The notes under the pieces: generated by a model
Seen by the model: only the letters and a program-made list of their open reading frames with translations
Told to the model about the DNA's origin: nothing
Database searches by the model: none
Assembly (NCBI GenBank): GCA_950295325.1
Contig: OX485803.1
Coordinates: 32,977,554 to 33,041,553 of the forward strand
Direction of reading: 5' to 3'
Source of the DNA: Polytrichum commune
Taxonomy: Eukaryota > Streptophyta > Polytrichopsida > Polytrichales > Polytrichaceae
Length of the DNA stretch: 64,000 bases
Shown: piece by piece, positions 24,003 through 36,572 of the stretch
How positions within the stretch are numbered: position 1 is the first letter of the stretch
How the letters are laid out: every line of letters starts with the position of its first letter
Translations under genes and position numbers: made by a program

Positions 24003-26722
24003 TCAAGATTGCAAAATCCTTTGTGGCGTATGATTAAATTCAATTTAGCCAATTTACAACCTCGATGAGCACATAGTGAACATAACAAGAGCTCCCTGTA
24101 GTAAGGCATGTCAGGTTCCAAGTTCTATCTTTGAGCAGCATGAATGCAACAGTACAACTAATGCAATGCACTTGAAAAGTATGGATAAGTTAGTCTATGA
24201 CAATTAGGGCCTGATCACACTCGAAGTGGATTCAATCTTGAGTGCCTCCGGATTAAGAAGAGGATCATCAATAAGCAAAGACTCCAACCATATTTACTTG
24301 ACTGATGTGGTGCTAACATACTTTTGGGCACATAATCATTTACGCACTGTAGAGCTTTTAAATGACAATTACAGAAGTTCGATTCCGCATCATCAAGGGA
24401 GCCAAGTTGCAAGTTTGCCTCTACTTTTCACAGGCTTTGTCAAATGACAGTAAATCGAAGAATCATCAGACACACCCTGTTTAAGAACTGCAGCAATGTC
24501 AACAATGGCCAAATCGACGTGCTTTGATGTAGCCACCACGAGAAAAAGAGTTGCACAAGAGGAGCAGACGAAGTCATGAGTGAAAAACTTGTTAACTGAA
24601 ACTGCGTTTGACACAGAAATTACCACTTCATTATTGCAACCTGACGCTTCCTAGTTGCTGCATCTCTTCTACCTATCAAATATGCTCACATGGGGTTTAA
24701 GACTCCATTTATATCGTTTCCATTCACAAAGACCAGTGTTGCTCCAAGCATGTTTGTACCGCAAAATTAGTGTGGAAAGGAGACCCCAAAGACAAGCATT
24801 TTAACACAACCCGAGCCTCTGGGAACTTGTCCTCTGCTTGAAATTAGTATAAACAAAGTCTAATATGGTGATCCAGTCATCCCAGGAAACAACTCAGAGA
24901 TTTTGTTGAAAACATCCATAACCTGCACAACCAAAAATAAACAGTCAGCCATCCACATCTTCGAATGATCGATAACGTTCTTGCACAGTTGACATCATGA
25001 ATAAGTCCAGGCTGAACAGGAAACTCTGGTGGAATGAACTACACAATGATCAACATAAACAATCCCTCAGTCCCTTGTTACACAATTGCTTTTAAGCCTA
25101 AATTCAATATACTTATTTCTCTACCAGGCATGTCATTACTTGTGTTTAGTGCAAAAAACAGCACAGTGACCCCTTTACTATGTGAGTTTATACATGTCTT
25201 CAATTACTTCTCATCCCAAAATTGTAAATCTCCTATACTGCATCTTCTCAGCCTACAAAAGATTCTGAATTATTTCATAATCATCAAAGCCCATCACCTC
25301 ATAACTCACATTTAAATGTGGTAGGGTTGCGCATTTCCTCTGGCAAGTATCTGCGAATTCCAAAATCAGGGCCATGAGTACTAGCTTTGTTCAGTCTCAA
25401 AGAACTGGAAAAACAGATATGGAAACCATTTTCACTTTAGAAATGCTAAAGACTTACGGGTAAACCATTTTCTGCACAGTAGGGTCCTCCATCATCTTCT
25501 CCAGCTGCTCCACGGTAAACATCGTTCCCTTTCCTTTACCACCAGCAGTCCAGGCTGCAAATATGTCCACGATGTCATCAGGAAGGAAACCTACCAGTAA
25601 ATGCTCAAGCTCCTTCCATCCACATGGTAGTGAAACAAATTTGATGACACATAAAAAACCATACCATCTTTTGCCAGAACATAAAGATGCTGTAAATAGG
25701 GTGCTTCTCCTCAACTTCCTACAAAAATTTCAGGATCCTCACTGGAATAACACATCTCCAAATTAACACCACAAAAAAATTACATCTCCGAATCCCACTT
25801 CCCACAGCAGCCCAAGATGGAAAAAATGGTGGGCCAGACGATGCTTGTATGATTATACAAGCAAAATTCAAACCAAACATGATAACAGATCTAACAAGAT
25901 GCCTACCTTCATTAGGAGACTGGCCACCTCCAGTATTGTTTCCACCCCTTGCGTCCATCACCTTGCCTCACATCACCACTTCGAAGTGTCAGCAACACCA
26001 CGTTTGAGGAGGGTATCAAGAAACGTAAACAAACTTCAGAATTGTAACTGTTCACATGCAACACGAGAATAACCCCAGAAAGACGGGCAGAAGAGCAACC
26101 AGAGATAAACCTCCTTTACCTCCACATTCAAGTCTCAATTTTTGACAGGTATTGCCGTCTCACCTCAGGATCTGTGAAAAAGGGACGTGAAGGTTCTGAG
26201 GCAGGTGGACTTTGGTCGGTGAATGCTCTGCTAGCTGCTGCCTTCTGTTCCCTCTCGAGTATTTCAGAGGCGTTAACATCTGTAAATGCTGTATAATAGA
26301 ACAAAGAATAAGCAGAGAGTGCCAACACTTTGAAATGAGGACGTTCACAATTCAGGTGAACACCAATCCAGAAAGTTTGTAAATACACACCAATGTGAAG
26401 AGAATTTTGTAATAATACGTAGAGGAAGGTGGATGCTTCAGAAAATGCTGCTTGAACCAGAAGTCCCCTACTCTATTGTATTGTAATATATTTCTGAATA
26501 TGTGTCACTTAGAGCTTCATTTAATTACATGGAGAAAAATATTCTAACATGCATGCTGTAGAGCTTAAGTCTTGTGCTTAAGGTATTGGCCTATTGCCTG
26601 TTGCAAGGCAACGCTTTGGTAAAATATAAGCGTGTGAGTAGATGTGACAACAAACCGTGACACCACAAGTCCAAAAGCCATCACTTACCAGATTTTCAGG
26701 CCTCAGCACGTCCCGAAGTCAC
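24003..26722 (-). pseudogene. Truncated Tic40, copy 2
   Basis: It is nearly identical to 1-3797. It keeps the counterparts of exon 14 (24922-24860), exon 9 (25350-25310), exon 8 (25554-25458), exon 7 (25961-25907), exon 6 (26279-26164) and the last 34 nt of exon 5. Exons 10-13 are missing through one deletion of about 1.1 kb, and exons 1-4 and most of exon 5 are absent because homology ends at 26722. There is no start codon, transit peptide or membrane span, so it cannot make Tic40. The high identity suggests a recent duplication. Confidence 0.93.
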
Positions 26723-27365
26723 ATTCTAAACATTTGGATGAATTAAATCTATGACTATAACACAAAAATTATTTGAAAACTTACCATTAAATTACAATAT
26801 TTGGTTTGTTGCACTCTACAATAAAATATATTCTTTTTATTTCATTGATTATTTCTATTTTTAATTAAGTATTTACTTAATCTTTCATTGGTTGTGAGTT
26901 CAATACTTTATTTCTTATTTTAAAAATGTATGGACTTCAATATCCTATAATGGTCCTAAGTAAGTATATTCTCATAAAAATTAGGCCGCTAATGCAAGAT
27001 TCACACAAAATGATAACTTCATCAAGTAAGCCTTAATATAGAAGTTTAATTAAGTTTCCTCATACTTGTCTTGGTGTTATCTTGAATAAAAGTAGTTTAC
27101 CATATTGAAAATAAGTAAGCTACAAATGTGATTTTTTGTTGTTCTTACATAACCACATCCTCACCATAAGATGTAATCTAAATAGAAATGGACACGTTGC
27201 CACATGTTGTTGTGGTTTAGATTTAAGAAAAGACAAAACTCATGGAAACACTCAAAGGAACATAAAAAAGTTTATGTTTATATCATCTAGGTGTCTCAAA
27301 TAAGTTTAATTAGTACATATGTAAATTTTTTCCAAATTATTTGGGGTTTCAACCATTAGTTCACA
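26723..27365. repeat. Dispersed AT-rich repeat, copy 2
   Basis: It begins at the Tic40 breakpoint and matches 10550-11170 throughout. Its first 140 bases match 63314-63455. Homology with copy 1 ends at 'caaccattagtt', where copy 1 is joined to an LTR start. Non-coding. Confidence 0.7.
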
Positions 27366-27640
27366 TGGTTGTTCAAAATTTAGGGGTTTGGAGTCTCTTG
27401 ACAACAATACATACATTTGTGGCAATCACACACCTCACACCGCTCACCCAACCAATAATCTAGTAATGGGTTCAGTTGACTCAGACCTTGTGAGGGGCGC
27501 AAACATAGGCACAACCATTGACAATTGTTTCGCATAAAGTATCCCATTTTAGTTTATTGGCTCAGTCTGTAGGATAGAGACTATGCATCAACTTCTTTGT
27601 TGGCTCTGTATGTAGGACAAAGACTATGCATCAACTTTTT

Positions 27641-28400
27641 TGTTTCAAGAGCAAATTTCCTAACCACTTTGTGTTCACACTTGGACGTTACTTGTTCTTG
27701 TTATTTTTGGTCCACTTTATTTAATGTGGATGTTAACTATAGTTTATATATAAGTGCTCCCTAAAATGCATTGAAAGAAATCTAGTTAACTATAGTTATT
27801 TCGGTAGTTCTTGATTATTTATTTTAAAAATTTCGGGTGATAAATGAGTAGCTTCAATCCTTGACCCGTATTTGAGAAGAAGGTGCACAAAATCCAAAAA
27901 AGGTTTGATATAGTGAATAGCCATGAATTGGCATGAGCAAAGTGGACAACTACAATTGTAGTCTTTCATAATAAAGAACAGAGCCTCACGGTTCTACCGT
28001 TTTCTTGTTTCAAGAGCAGATTTCCCAACCACTTTGCGTTACACTTGGACGTTACTAGTTCTTGCTATTTTTGGTCCAGTTTATTTAATGTGGATGTTAA
28101 CTATAATTTTATATATCTAATTAACTATAGTTGCTCCCTAAAATGTATGGAAAGAAATCTAGTTGACTCTAGTTATTCTGGCAGTTCTTAATTACTTATT
28201 TTTAAAATTTCGGGTGATAAATGAGTAGCTTTAGTCCTTGAGTCCCGCATTTGAGAAGAAGGTGCACAAAATCCAAGAAAGGTTTGGTATAGTAAATAGC
28301 CATGGACTGGCATGAGCAAAGTGGCCAACTACAGTTATGGTCTTTCATAGTAAAGGACAAAGCCTCACGGTTCTACTGTTTTCTTGTTTATAAAAGCCAA
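27641..28400. repeat. Direct tandem duplication of about 360 bp
   Basis: Two adjacent copies (about 27641-28005 and 28006-28400) share 'gtttcaagagca', 'cacttggacgttact', 'ttatttaatgtggatg', 'tttcgggtgataaatgagt' and 'ggtgcacaaaatcca'. They differ by scattered substitutions and small indels. Just upstream, 27560-27630 holds a shorter doubled phrase with 'gactatgcatcaact'. No gene recognised. Confidence 0.8.
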
Positions 28401-28989
28401 GGGCACTTTGGTGTAGTTGATTGTGTCATATTAATTAGCCTTCTAATTATAACTAAAAATGTTACTAGAATTACCCACTTGGGGTGAACAATGTTCCTTC
28501 ATCAATCCCTTATCATGAATGAGTTGTTAGGCTATAGTCTTTTTTTGAACGGCATCCACATCATCCACATTTGTTCAAGGCATCACTAAAGTCCAATGTA
28601 CCACCAAAGGTTAAATAATCATGGTATGGTTCTTTAAGTTAGCCTTCTTTATGTTGAACACAAACTCTTTTGGTTCAATATGTCAACTCTTTGAGTATTT
28701 TAATTTATTTATCACATTATCAAGTCCATTGTTTGCTTAGTTTAATCCATATGGATACGCATTTATCATCCAATAGTAATCAAGATGTAAGGATAACAAG
28801 TTTTTGAAAATACATCTCATATCTACCACTCCTCAAGGCACATAGTAAATTCCTTATGCTTGCCTTATTGTCCCGGCTACACTTCGCTAAGATGCCGATG
28901 GACCCCTCACTTGTCCCATTTGGGCAAGTATTGAGGAAGTTATGGTTGTTTAAACCTAGGCAGTCCCGTGCACCACTCCCGGGTCACTG
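28401..28989. other. Intergenic DNA, no gene recognised
   Basis: AT-rich sequence between the tandem duplication and an LTR-derived segment. No coding or element signature was identified. Confidence 0.5.
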
Positions 28990-29320
28990 CTGTCCCAGGG
29001 TGCTGTCCCAGGACATCGCCCCACTCAAATTGCCATATCTCTTAACTCACACCTCCGATTGAGGTGTTCTTTAGCATTCTAGAATTCGGCCGCCATAAGC
29101 TACTCATAACTCATGGCCTTACCCTCATGACTCCCAATCTCCGTGGGTGGGAGGCATTCTCAACGCCCGGGGCCCACACCCACACTAAGATCACTTGGGC
29201 CCTCTCACCAATGGCGCCACAAGTCCTGGGTGTCACTCCAGGGTCCCCTTTGTGCCCATGGTGTTGCGGGCATTTCTCATGGAGAGGTGCGTGACAGTTC
29301 TCCTCCCTCCACCAAAGATT
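28990..29320 (+). repeat. LTR fragment related to 41415-41961 (opposite orientation)
   Basis: The stretch around 29110-29300 ('atggccttaccctc', 'gggtgggaggc', 'cacaagtc', 'ggtgtcactcc', 'tgcccatggtgt') matches the reverse complement of about 41760-41945. That sequence is part of an LTR followed by a Met-type primer site. This copy is in plus orientation, with edges too diverged to place. Apparent frames here are chance. Confidence 0.6.
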
Positions 29321-29564
29321 GAGTTGCAAGATATCTTCGGGAGTTGTTGGAGAAAGGTATGTAACCGTTTTTGCCATTACCTTCCACGATTGGGTTATGT
29401 GGTACTTAACTCTGGATCCACCCTTTGAAGAAAATTGTGGGGAAAACAACCATAAAGAGGAGGGACCCCATGGACCGTGGGGTGAAGATTGTAATTGCAT
29501 GATGCAATGCCTCGGGATAATTTGAAGGTTCAATTTGCTAAGAAATAAGGCCTGGATAACCCAT

Positions 29565-32500
29565 TTACACATGAGGGCTTTCAGGCAAGGTGAGACCAAG
29601 ACTTTCTACTTTCTTAGGCATTGTGCACACATCCCAATTTACACGTGCTCTAGCCGTGCTTTCCGATCTAGACCAGAGGTAGTTGCGGAGTAGAGCTTTA
29701 ATCTTCCCAAGAATTTTCTTTGATTTGGCCCACACTGTAATTAAATACCAGAGGGATGACATCAAAACTTGGTTATCGATGAGAGTGTGCCCAACAAGTG
29801 CCAAGTTCCTGGAGCTCCAATATTGGAGTTTGCTCTTGATCCTATTGACCTGGTATTGGTTTACATCCTGTAGTTTTAGTTAAAGACCAAATGGCATGCC
29901 TAGAAGTTTTGATAGGTCCCCAATAATTACCCATTTTCATTGATTATTTTCCACCCATCTTGGCAGACGTACTCGACCACACCAATAAGCCACGCTTTTA
30001 TGCCAATTTATCTCAAGTCCCGAGGCATTACCAAACTTGTAGAGGATTCCAAAAATGTGGTCCACGTTGGTTATTATTGCCTTAATCGTAAAGGATGTGT
30101 TATCGGCGTATTGGCTAATAATCTGTTGGAAATTGCCTTTGAGGTTACCAACTACCATTGCATGTTTTATTATTGCATTTAATGCCTCTTCCATGATAAT
30201 GAACAAATAGGGCGCAAAGGGGCAGCCCTAGCAAACTCCTTTATGTAGTTAGAAAGGCTATGTTGCTCGGTTGTTGATATTGACAGAGACCATTGCGTCA
30301 TGAAATAACACTCTAATCATTGGAATAAATGTGTTTGGCATTTCTAGTTTCCCCATTACTTGGAACATAAAGGCCCAGGCAACTCTATCATAGGCTTTGC
30401 TAGAGTCTAGTTTGAGGAAAATAGACTCTTGATGCGACTCCTTTGCCCATTGAATTGATTCGTGTGTGAGTAGAATGTTATCTAGAATGAATCGAAGTGG
30501 TAGAAAGGCAGTTTGATCACTATCAATTACCTTTACTTACAATGATTGGAGTCGTCGTTGTAGGGCTTTGGCGAAGATCTTATAGGTGGTGTTGAGGAGC
30601 GTAATTGGTCGCCAGTTGGTTAACCTCGAGAAGTCCCTTTCTTTGAATAGCAATGCAATTTGTCTTCTTGTTACTCCATTTGGAAATTGGCCCCTCGCTA
30701 GTGATTCATTTAATATCCTTGTGAGGTCGTCAGTCATGAAGCTCCAGTAAGATTGAAGAAATTCCGCCATCAACCCATCCAAACTTGGGTTTTTACCTTT
30801 TGCAAGGACATGGACTGCTTTGGTTAGTTTTTCTTTGATAACTGGGGCTTCCAACATCCTTTGGACGGTTGGTGAGAATTTGTTTGGTACGTAACTTAGC
30901 AACTCTTCCACATGCACATGTCATTGCTCATTCTAGACCGGACATGCATACAATTTAGAGTAGAAAATATTGCACACTTTGGCTAGGTTTGCGCTTGATG
31001 AAACAATTGTGTTGTCTTCATCATATAATTCCGTGATTAGTCCGCCCATCGGTCGCTCCCTTACTAAGGAGAAGAAATGTTTATTCATCATGTCCCCAGA
31101 CTACATCCATCGGGTTCGAGACCTAATTTTGTGCCCTTCCTCTTTTTTATCCTTTAACCTTTGTAATTTATCTCTAAGTATCTTAATCTTGGCCTTAGTT
31201 GTTTCATTTGTTGTGTCAGAGTGTAAGATGACTTGCCAAAACTCCAAATGTTGCATTAGTCTGGATTCTTCCAATCTATTCTCTACTGCTTTAGCTAGGC
31301 AAAATTGTTTGTAGTACTTGATTACTTTTCTCAGTTTGGTAAAGAAAACCATTTGTGGAGGGAGTTCTTTCCATAATGCTTTAATTGGTTACCGGACTTC
31401 TATGAGAAATCCTCTTGGGGCATTGTTGCTAAGGATAATTTGAAAGGAGACCGGATGATGATCGGAGAATGTTGAGTCTCCCATAATCTTGTAATGCGTA
31501 ATGTGAGAAGATGGATTTTGTATTGAGCTTGAGAAAGAGTAAATTTTATCAAGTCTAGCCATCACTATGATGCCATCTCCTTTGAGGTTGTCTCATGAGT
31601 AAAGGGGGCCCTCGTCCCTACGAAAATAGTCCTTGACATTGTATTTGTTTTTAATGTCCATCTATGCCAAATCCTCTTTTAAACTCATAAGTCGGTTGCA
31701 TGATGACATGGATCTCTCTAAAGGATTTTCCAACATATTAAAATCCCTTGTCATGATCCATTGGCAAACTATTGGGAGAGATTGGAACATTTCGTTGCAT
31801 GTGGTGCATCTCTCACTAGCCAAATTCGATGCATAGATATTAATCATGCCAAGGCAACCTCCCTCTAGTCCTTTGAATCTAATTCATTGAACTCTGTTGC
31901 CGGCCAAAGAGCCTTTGTCGAGGATTAGAGGTTGTAGTCTAGGGTGGAAACATACAGCAATGCCTCCTTTCCCCGTCCGTATTTTCCTATCCTCGGCTTC
32001 ATTGCTTGGGCTAGCTTCAAGGCACCAGAAACTCTCACTTTTCCATAATGTCCTTAAATTCCACTCTGCCTTATCCCTTATAAGTCTATGCTCTTGTAAG
32101 GGTTCCGTGCGGATGACTTCAAGCCTCGAACGCTTGAGGCTTTAAGATTGCGACGGTCCTCTTCATTTTTTGTAGGTTCCATCAATCTTTGGGAGGAGGT
32201 TGTTGGTGTAATACCAATGGTGAGAGATGGCACTCCGTTTTCCTCAATCATGAAGGGGGTTGGTGAGATTGGTGTTGGTCTATCATCTAGAGCATCGACA
32301 AAAACCTCTTGGTCGTCCTCCTCAATGGGTCCTATGTGCAATAAAATGGAGGTTAAGTGGCCTTCATTTCTTGACTCTACCTCACCAATCCTGGGATGTT
32401 TAAACATCGGCGTTGGTGAAGTCTCATTTCTTTCCCCCTCCATCCTATTAGCAAGAAAGGTTATGACATCAAGGGGTTGATTGCTTGATTGAGTTGAGTT

Positions 32501-32940
32501 CTGGGTCTTAGGGACACATTCTTCACTCAAGTCATCATTTTGACTCCCTCTTTCCCCTAAATGTTTAGGGTTGCCATGTTGGTGAGTCTCCCTATTGAAG
32601 GGGACTATGGCTAAGTTACCATTTCTTGAGAGTTAACATGAACCAGGTTCTCCCTTCCTATTGCATGTGCACGTCTCTTGGAACCACCACCCCTTGGTAT
32701 CTTTGTGCGTTCCTAGGTGGTCTATACCTCTCATCTTGTGGTGTAGGTTGCCTCTCCCCATAATCGGGTCGCCGGTCTAACCCACGTGTGAGAGCCGTAT
32801 CTCTCGGTGGGGATCTCGCTGCTTTCTCTTATAAGGTGTCCCGTTGAAAGACAAAACCGGCACCCAATTGGTAATGAATCATAGTCTATCAATGCTTTGG
32901 ATAGTATACAACTTGGTAGCGTGGTTAGTTCCACTTCTGT
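29565..32940 (-). mobile_element. Decayed LINE (L1-type non-LTR retrotransposon)
   Basis: Minus-strand fragments lie in LINE order. A zinc-knuckle remnant with YDSLPIGCRFCLSTGH is near 32880-32830. A low-complexity linker follows (32530-32080). An endonuclease piece with NIYA and RDFNMLENP lies at 31847-31662. Reverse transcriptase is at 30917-29937, with NWRPITLLNTTYK, KLDSSKAYDRVAW and the active-site box QYADN (normally ADD). A C-terminal part runs to 29565. Several stops interrupt it and the ADD box is altered, so it is dead. Its full length would be about 3.4 kb plus UTRs. No poly(A) end or target duplication was found. Confidence 0.88.
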
Positions 32941-33015
32941 AGCCCACCCTTCACATTAATAGACACACAAAATCTTGGGTGTTTTAGCATGGGGTTGTTT
33001 GGATCACTCCCCAAC

Positions 33016-34550
33016 TGTGAGCCCAATGGTGTGTTCACATGACATGTTAACCTTTAAAGTTCGTTAAAACCTGGAACTTGGAAAAGGATCAAGCTAATGG
33101 AAAAGGATAAACAGAGTGTAGGTGAAGCTTGAAGTTAAATTAAGTCTAGATAAAAGGTGCAAGCCAAGCGCTTGCCCACGTGTGTTTTAATTCCCAAAAA
33201 TTAATTGGACTAGACCGCAGGAGATGCCCTAGTCAGTCACAAAAAATTAAGAAGTGTGATGTTGGATTGTGTTCATTGAGTGTTAGTTGAGTTGAATTTA
33301 CGGTGAGCTAGGCAATTTAGATTAATTAGACCAAGGTTGGGGGTTGCGAGTTAGGTACGGGGTTTTAGAGTTACTATTAGGATCATGACTGTCCATTTTG
33401 GAGGGCTGGCCACCCTAGTGATTCTCGGAGGCAGCTGCATGGTTCGGGGGAGAGGTGTGTTGCTGCGGCAGTAGGAGCTGGGGAAGGAGGATTGAAGGTC
33501 GCCGAAGGGCTGGGAAGACAGGAACTGGGGATTTACATGGAGGCGAGACGAAGGGGCCCAGCTGAGGGCAGTTAGCTTGAATGACGACGAACTAGGGAGA
33601 CGAGGAAGAGGAGCTGCCGCAGCCAGGGATCAGTAAGGAAGCTCCTCAGAGGGGAGTCGGGAGAGTGTGTGCGAATCAGGAAGAGTGAAGGGCAGCGCTG
33701 CCATCCGAGGCACACCAAATTGTCCAAGCACGGAGGAAACAACCTCCCAGACACGCGACCAGGGGGAAGAAGGCCTTCAGAGTCAGGATGGGGAGATTCA
33801 GCCCAAATCAATAGGTGAGGGAAGTCGGTATGCTTGACTGGAGCATTCGCGAATGTAACCCTTTGGGTTGCTCCGATTCTACCCAAAATTTTGTGATTGG
33901 GAGGTGGTGGTTTAGTTGCATCAGGCTGAGGCAGATATCCTTGGACTTGGGATCGGAGCCTTGAGTCTGAATGCGGATCTCCAGCAGAAGGGCTGAGATC
34001 CCAGCTGGGATGAGGAGGATAAACGGTTGTGGCAGCAGGGCCAGGAGGAAGTCCCTCCGAGAGGAATTGGTAAACTGCCGAGAGCTTTGGCCGTTGACGG
34101 GCCAGTGACGGGTCCTGACGGGTACCCCCGGCATCAAACAACGTAGAATCTTAGGGAATTGGCAAGGACTGTGATCTCATTAAGGGGCCCGGGAAGGGGG
34201 TTAAGGGGGTGCCTACCCATGGTTAAAGTGTTAGGGGCAATGGGGATATAGTTGGGGGTTAGGGATGAATATAAGGCAAACTAGTTGCATTTTAGTGAGG
34301 AAGAGCATAGTGAATTAGTGTGAGTGTAGATCTACATGTTTTAGGGAATTGTTGGTGGGGGTTAAATGCGGGTCACCAGGTGTTTTGTCAACACCACGGG
34401 CCTTGCATTACTTCAATAAAGAAATGTGTGTTGGAATATTATCAGGGGATCACTAGTGGTTGGGCCAAGGCTGGATGGGTTGTCGTTGGGTGTTAATCAT
34501 GAGCTCCCATTCGGACTAGGACGCTGAAGGGTGGGAGTTTGTGGCTGACA
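33016..34550 (+). mobile_element. Solo LTR with perfect TSD
   Basis: It starts TGTGAGCCCAATGG and ends GTGGCTGACA, flanked by CCAAC on both sides (33011-33015 and 34551-34555). It is 1535 bp. Its start resembles 11171, and its end (GGACTAGGACGCTGAAGGGTG) resembles the ends of the other LTRs of this family. The interior (33400-34130) is GC-rich and yields chance frames. A degenerate relative of the LTR small ORF may survive near 34428-34490. Confidence 0.92.
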
Positions 34551-34555
34551 CCAAC

Positions 34556-35090
34556 ATTGTTCCAACTTCTGCAACTATCATATAGCATAAGCAACTTCCA
34601 ATTGTGTCCCATGGGAAGAACATGGCACATACCCCTTAAATCCCATGGGTCACAATTTTACAGATGGGAAGTTTGTATGTCCCATGATAGAGGGGAACCA
34701 TCATGGGACAAACCAAAGGGAGATGCATCAAATATGAGAATTTTTTTCATCTCACAATTGTCCCACTCAATCAAAGGGACAATTTCAACTTTTCGATAAT
34801 GGGAATACAATAATTTTATTTCAAAACATGATGGCCCCTCCACACTTGACTCTATCTCCACCGGTTTAGGGTTTTTACTTTGACAATGAATAATTTATCA
34901 TTATGAGCTCCAAAAATTATCGGACAGTGACTACAACTTTGATTTGGATTTGCTAATCATCTCATACTATTCTCATGTTTATTATTGAATGTTCATGAGA
35001 AAATGTTCTATCTTTGTTTCATTTTAGAGATCTTGTAGATCTAGTCTAGGTCAAGATTTGAGTTACCTTTTTAAGCAATTACGAGAGAGA
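34556..35090. other. Intergenic DNA, no gene recognised
   Basis: It contains several short inverted phrases around 'cccatgggaa' and 'atgggaca', suggesting an old TIR or foldback element. I could not define its ends. No gene seen. Confidence 0.4.
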
Positions 35091-35099
35091 GAGAGAGAC

Positions 35100-35520
35100 A
35101 CACACACACACACGGGGAGGTCACTCCATTGTCAAGTTGAACACCACATGCGACCAAAATAAAATCTTCTTTTGGTAATTTGCACCACCAAAATGGGTCA
35201 AAATTTTATCAAATTTTTTTCGTGAGTAGATATACACAATACCTGTGACATAATTAAAAGTGGTAACTAAATTTGATGATTTGTTTTTTTCATAAAACAT
35301 ACCGTTTCTAACTAGAATGACACAAAATTGAACTAAAACTATTACTAAAAAAACAAAGATGACTAAAAATTTCAAAAAAATATACAAAAGATACTATCAA
35401 TGGTTATGTATATGTAGAAAAAATATCATAAATTTTAAAATTATATATGGCATGTAATATAGGGGTAGCAAACTTTGTCCGCACGTGGTGTCAACTTGAC
35501 AATGAAGTGACCTCCCCGTG
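35100..35520. mobile_element. MITE-like element with about 44-bp TIRs
   Basis: The left end, CACGGGGAGGTCACTCCATT at 35111, and the complement of the right end, CACGGGGAGGTCACTTCATT, are near-perfect inverted repeats. They extend through 'gtcaagttg' to 'caccac'. GAGAGAGAC occurs on both sides (35091-35099 and 35521-35529) and could be a 9-bp, Mutator-like target duplication. The left copy lies in a GA/CA microsatellite, so that is not conclusive. The interior is AT-rich and non-coding. Confidence 0.75.
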
Positions 35521-35529
35521 GAGAGAGAC

Positions 35530-36216
35530 TGCCTACAAGTGTTTTTCATTTATCCAACAAGAATCCTTGAAATAATAAACAAGCTTCAATTTATTACTTT
35601 TATTCATTTAGATACCGAATTTGGGTCCATTCACGGTTGGGGTACTACTTTTGGGACAAAGGACTTAAAGACTATGTCGCATTGGATCTCGGCGATTATC
35701 ATGATTTATTATTATTTGATCAATAAATACTAAATAGATAAGTATGTAGTTCATAGGCTTTATCAAGAAAGATATTATTTCTTTTAAAATATCACCAATA
35801 ATGGATAAATTCCCTATGAAATGAGTAGATAAGTCATAAAACTTGTAAAGAGGTCATATGACTTGTTTGGGCCACATCAATGGCAATTTTTACTTTTCAA
35901 GTATACATCAGAGGTCAATTTTTTCCTATTTTGCATCCAAGTACCTTGGTATAAGTGTCATGTGTCCATACATATATTTTTTAATGTCCAACTCTAATAC
36001 TAAACGTTCATTTTTTATGTAGCCATGATTTTGTGTATTGTTGGCCATGTTTGGTGCCACATGTAAAGTTATACAATTGGTATGCAATACATTTTTGGTT
36101 CTATTGGTGAACACTTGAACGATGATTATGAGGAAAAAAATTGGGATCGTTTTGATTAATTATTGTTGTCCTTTTCATTCCTTGATCCTAAGGTGAACAA
36201 TTTTGACAACACCCAT
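35530..36216. other. Intergenic DNA, no gene recognised
   Basis: AT-rich and non-coding. No element boundaries identified. Confidence 0.5.
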
Positions 36217-36224
36217 GAATGTCC

Positions 36225-36564
36225 CTCGGGGGGGGGGGGCAGTGTGTTAAAAAGTTAAGGATATAGGTGCGAACAACCACTATTTTATAGGGGGGTATTA
36301 CTTTCAATTCTTCTTGTTTTTTCACATGCTATCATTATGTAAATTTCTACTTTGGGTTAATAGAAAAATGGCTTGCATTACTTATAATTCCAAATTACCT
36401 ATTATTCCATACCCTATAGTACTTTAAAGATGTCCAGTGCCATTTTTGATACCCTATATTACTCTTAACTCCATTTATAATTATTAGCCCCCATGTTTTT
36501 AAAATACCCTATCATATGTTCGCACGTATATTGCTACTCCAACCAATGACTACCCCCCCCCGAG
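36225..36564. mobile_element. MITE, 340 bp, 8-bp TSD
   Basis: It begins CTCGG plus a G run and ends with a C run plus CCGAG. The arms extend inward to 'gtgcgaac' on the left and its complement 'gttcgcac' on the right. A perfect 8-bp duplication GAATGTCC flanks it (36217-36224 and 36565-36572). The length and 8-bp TSD suggest a non-autonomous hAT-like element. Non-coding. Confidence 0.85.
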
Positions 36565-36572
36565 GAATGTCC

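Larger units (their letters stand above)
14628..26722. repeat. Segmental duplication block A (P450 plus truncated Tic40)
   Basis: From 'gtagaggctaccgcat' onward this region can be followed base by base against 54247-63313 (block B). It covers flanking DNA, all P450 exons and introns, the P450 promoter and a Tic40 fragment. Differences are point changes, small indels, and insertions and deletions described separately. A third, more complete Tic40 lies at 824-6278. The window's first base already matches position 24003, so the similarity to block A probably continues to the left of the window. Confidence 0.9.

Noticed and set aside
29111-29599. 162-codon minus-strand frame
   Set aside because: It runs antisense through an LTR-like fragment shared with 41760-41945 and has no domain.
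33572-34141. 189-codon minus-strand frame
   Set aside because: It lies in the GC-rich middle of the solo LTR (33016-34550), is Pro/Ser-rich by composition, and has no motif.
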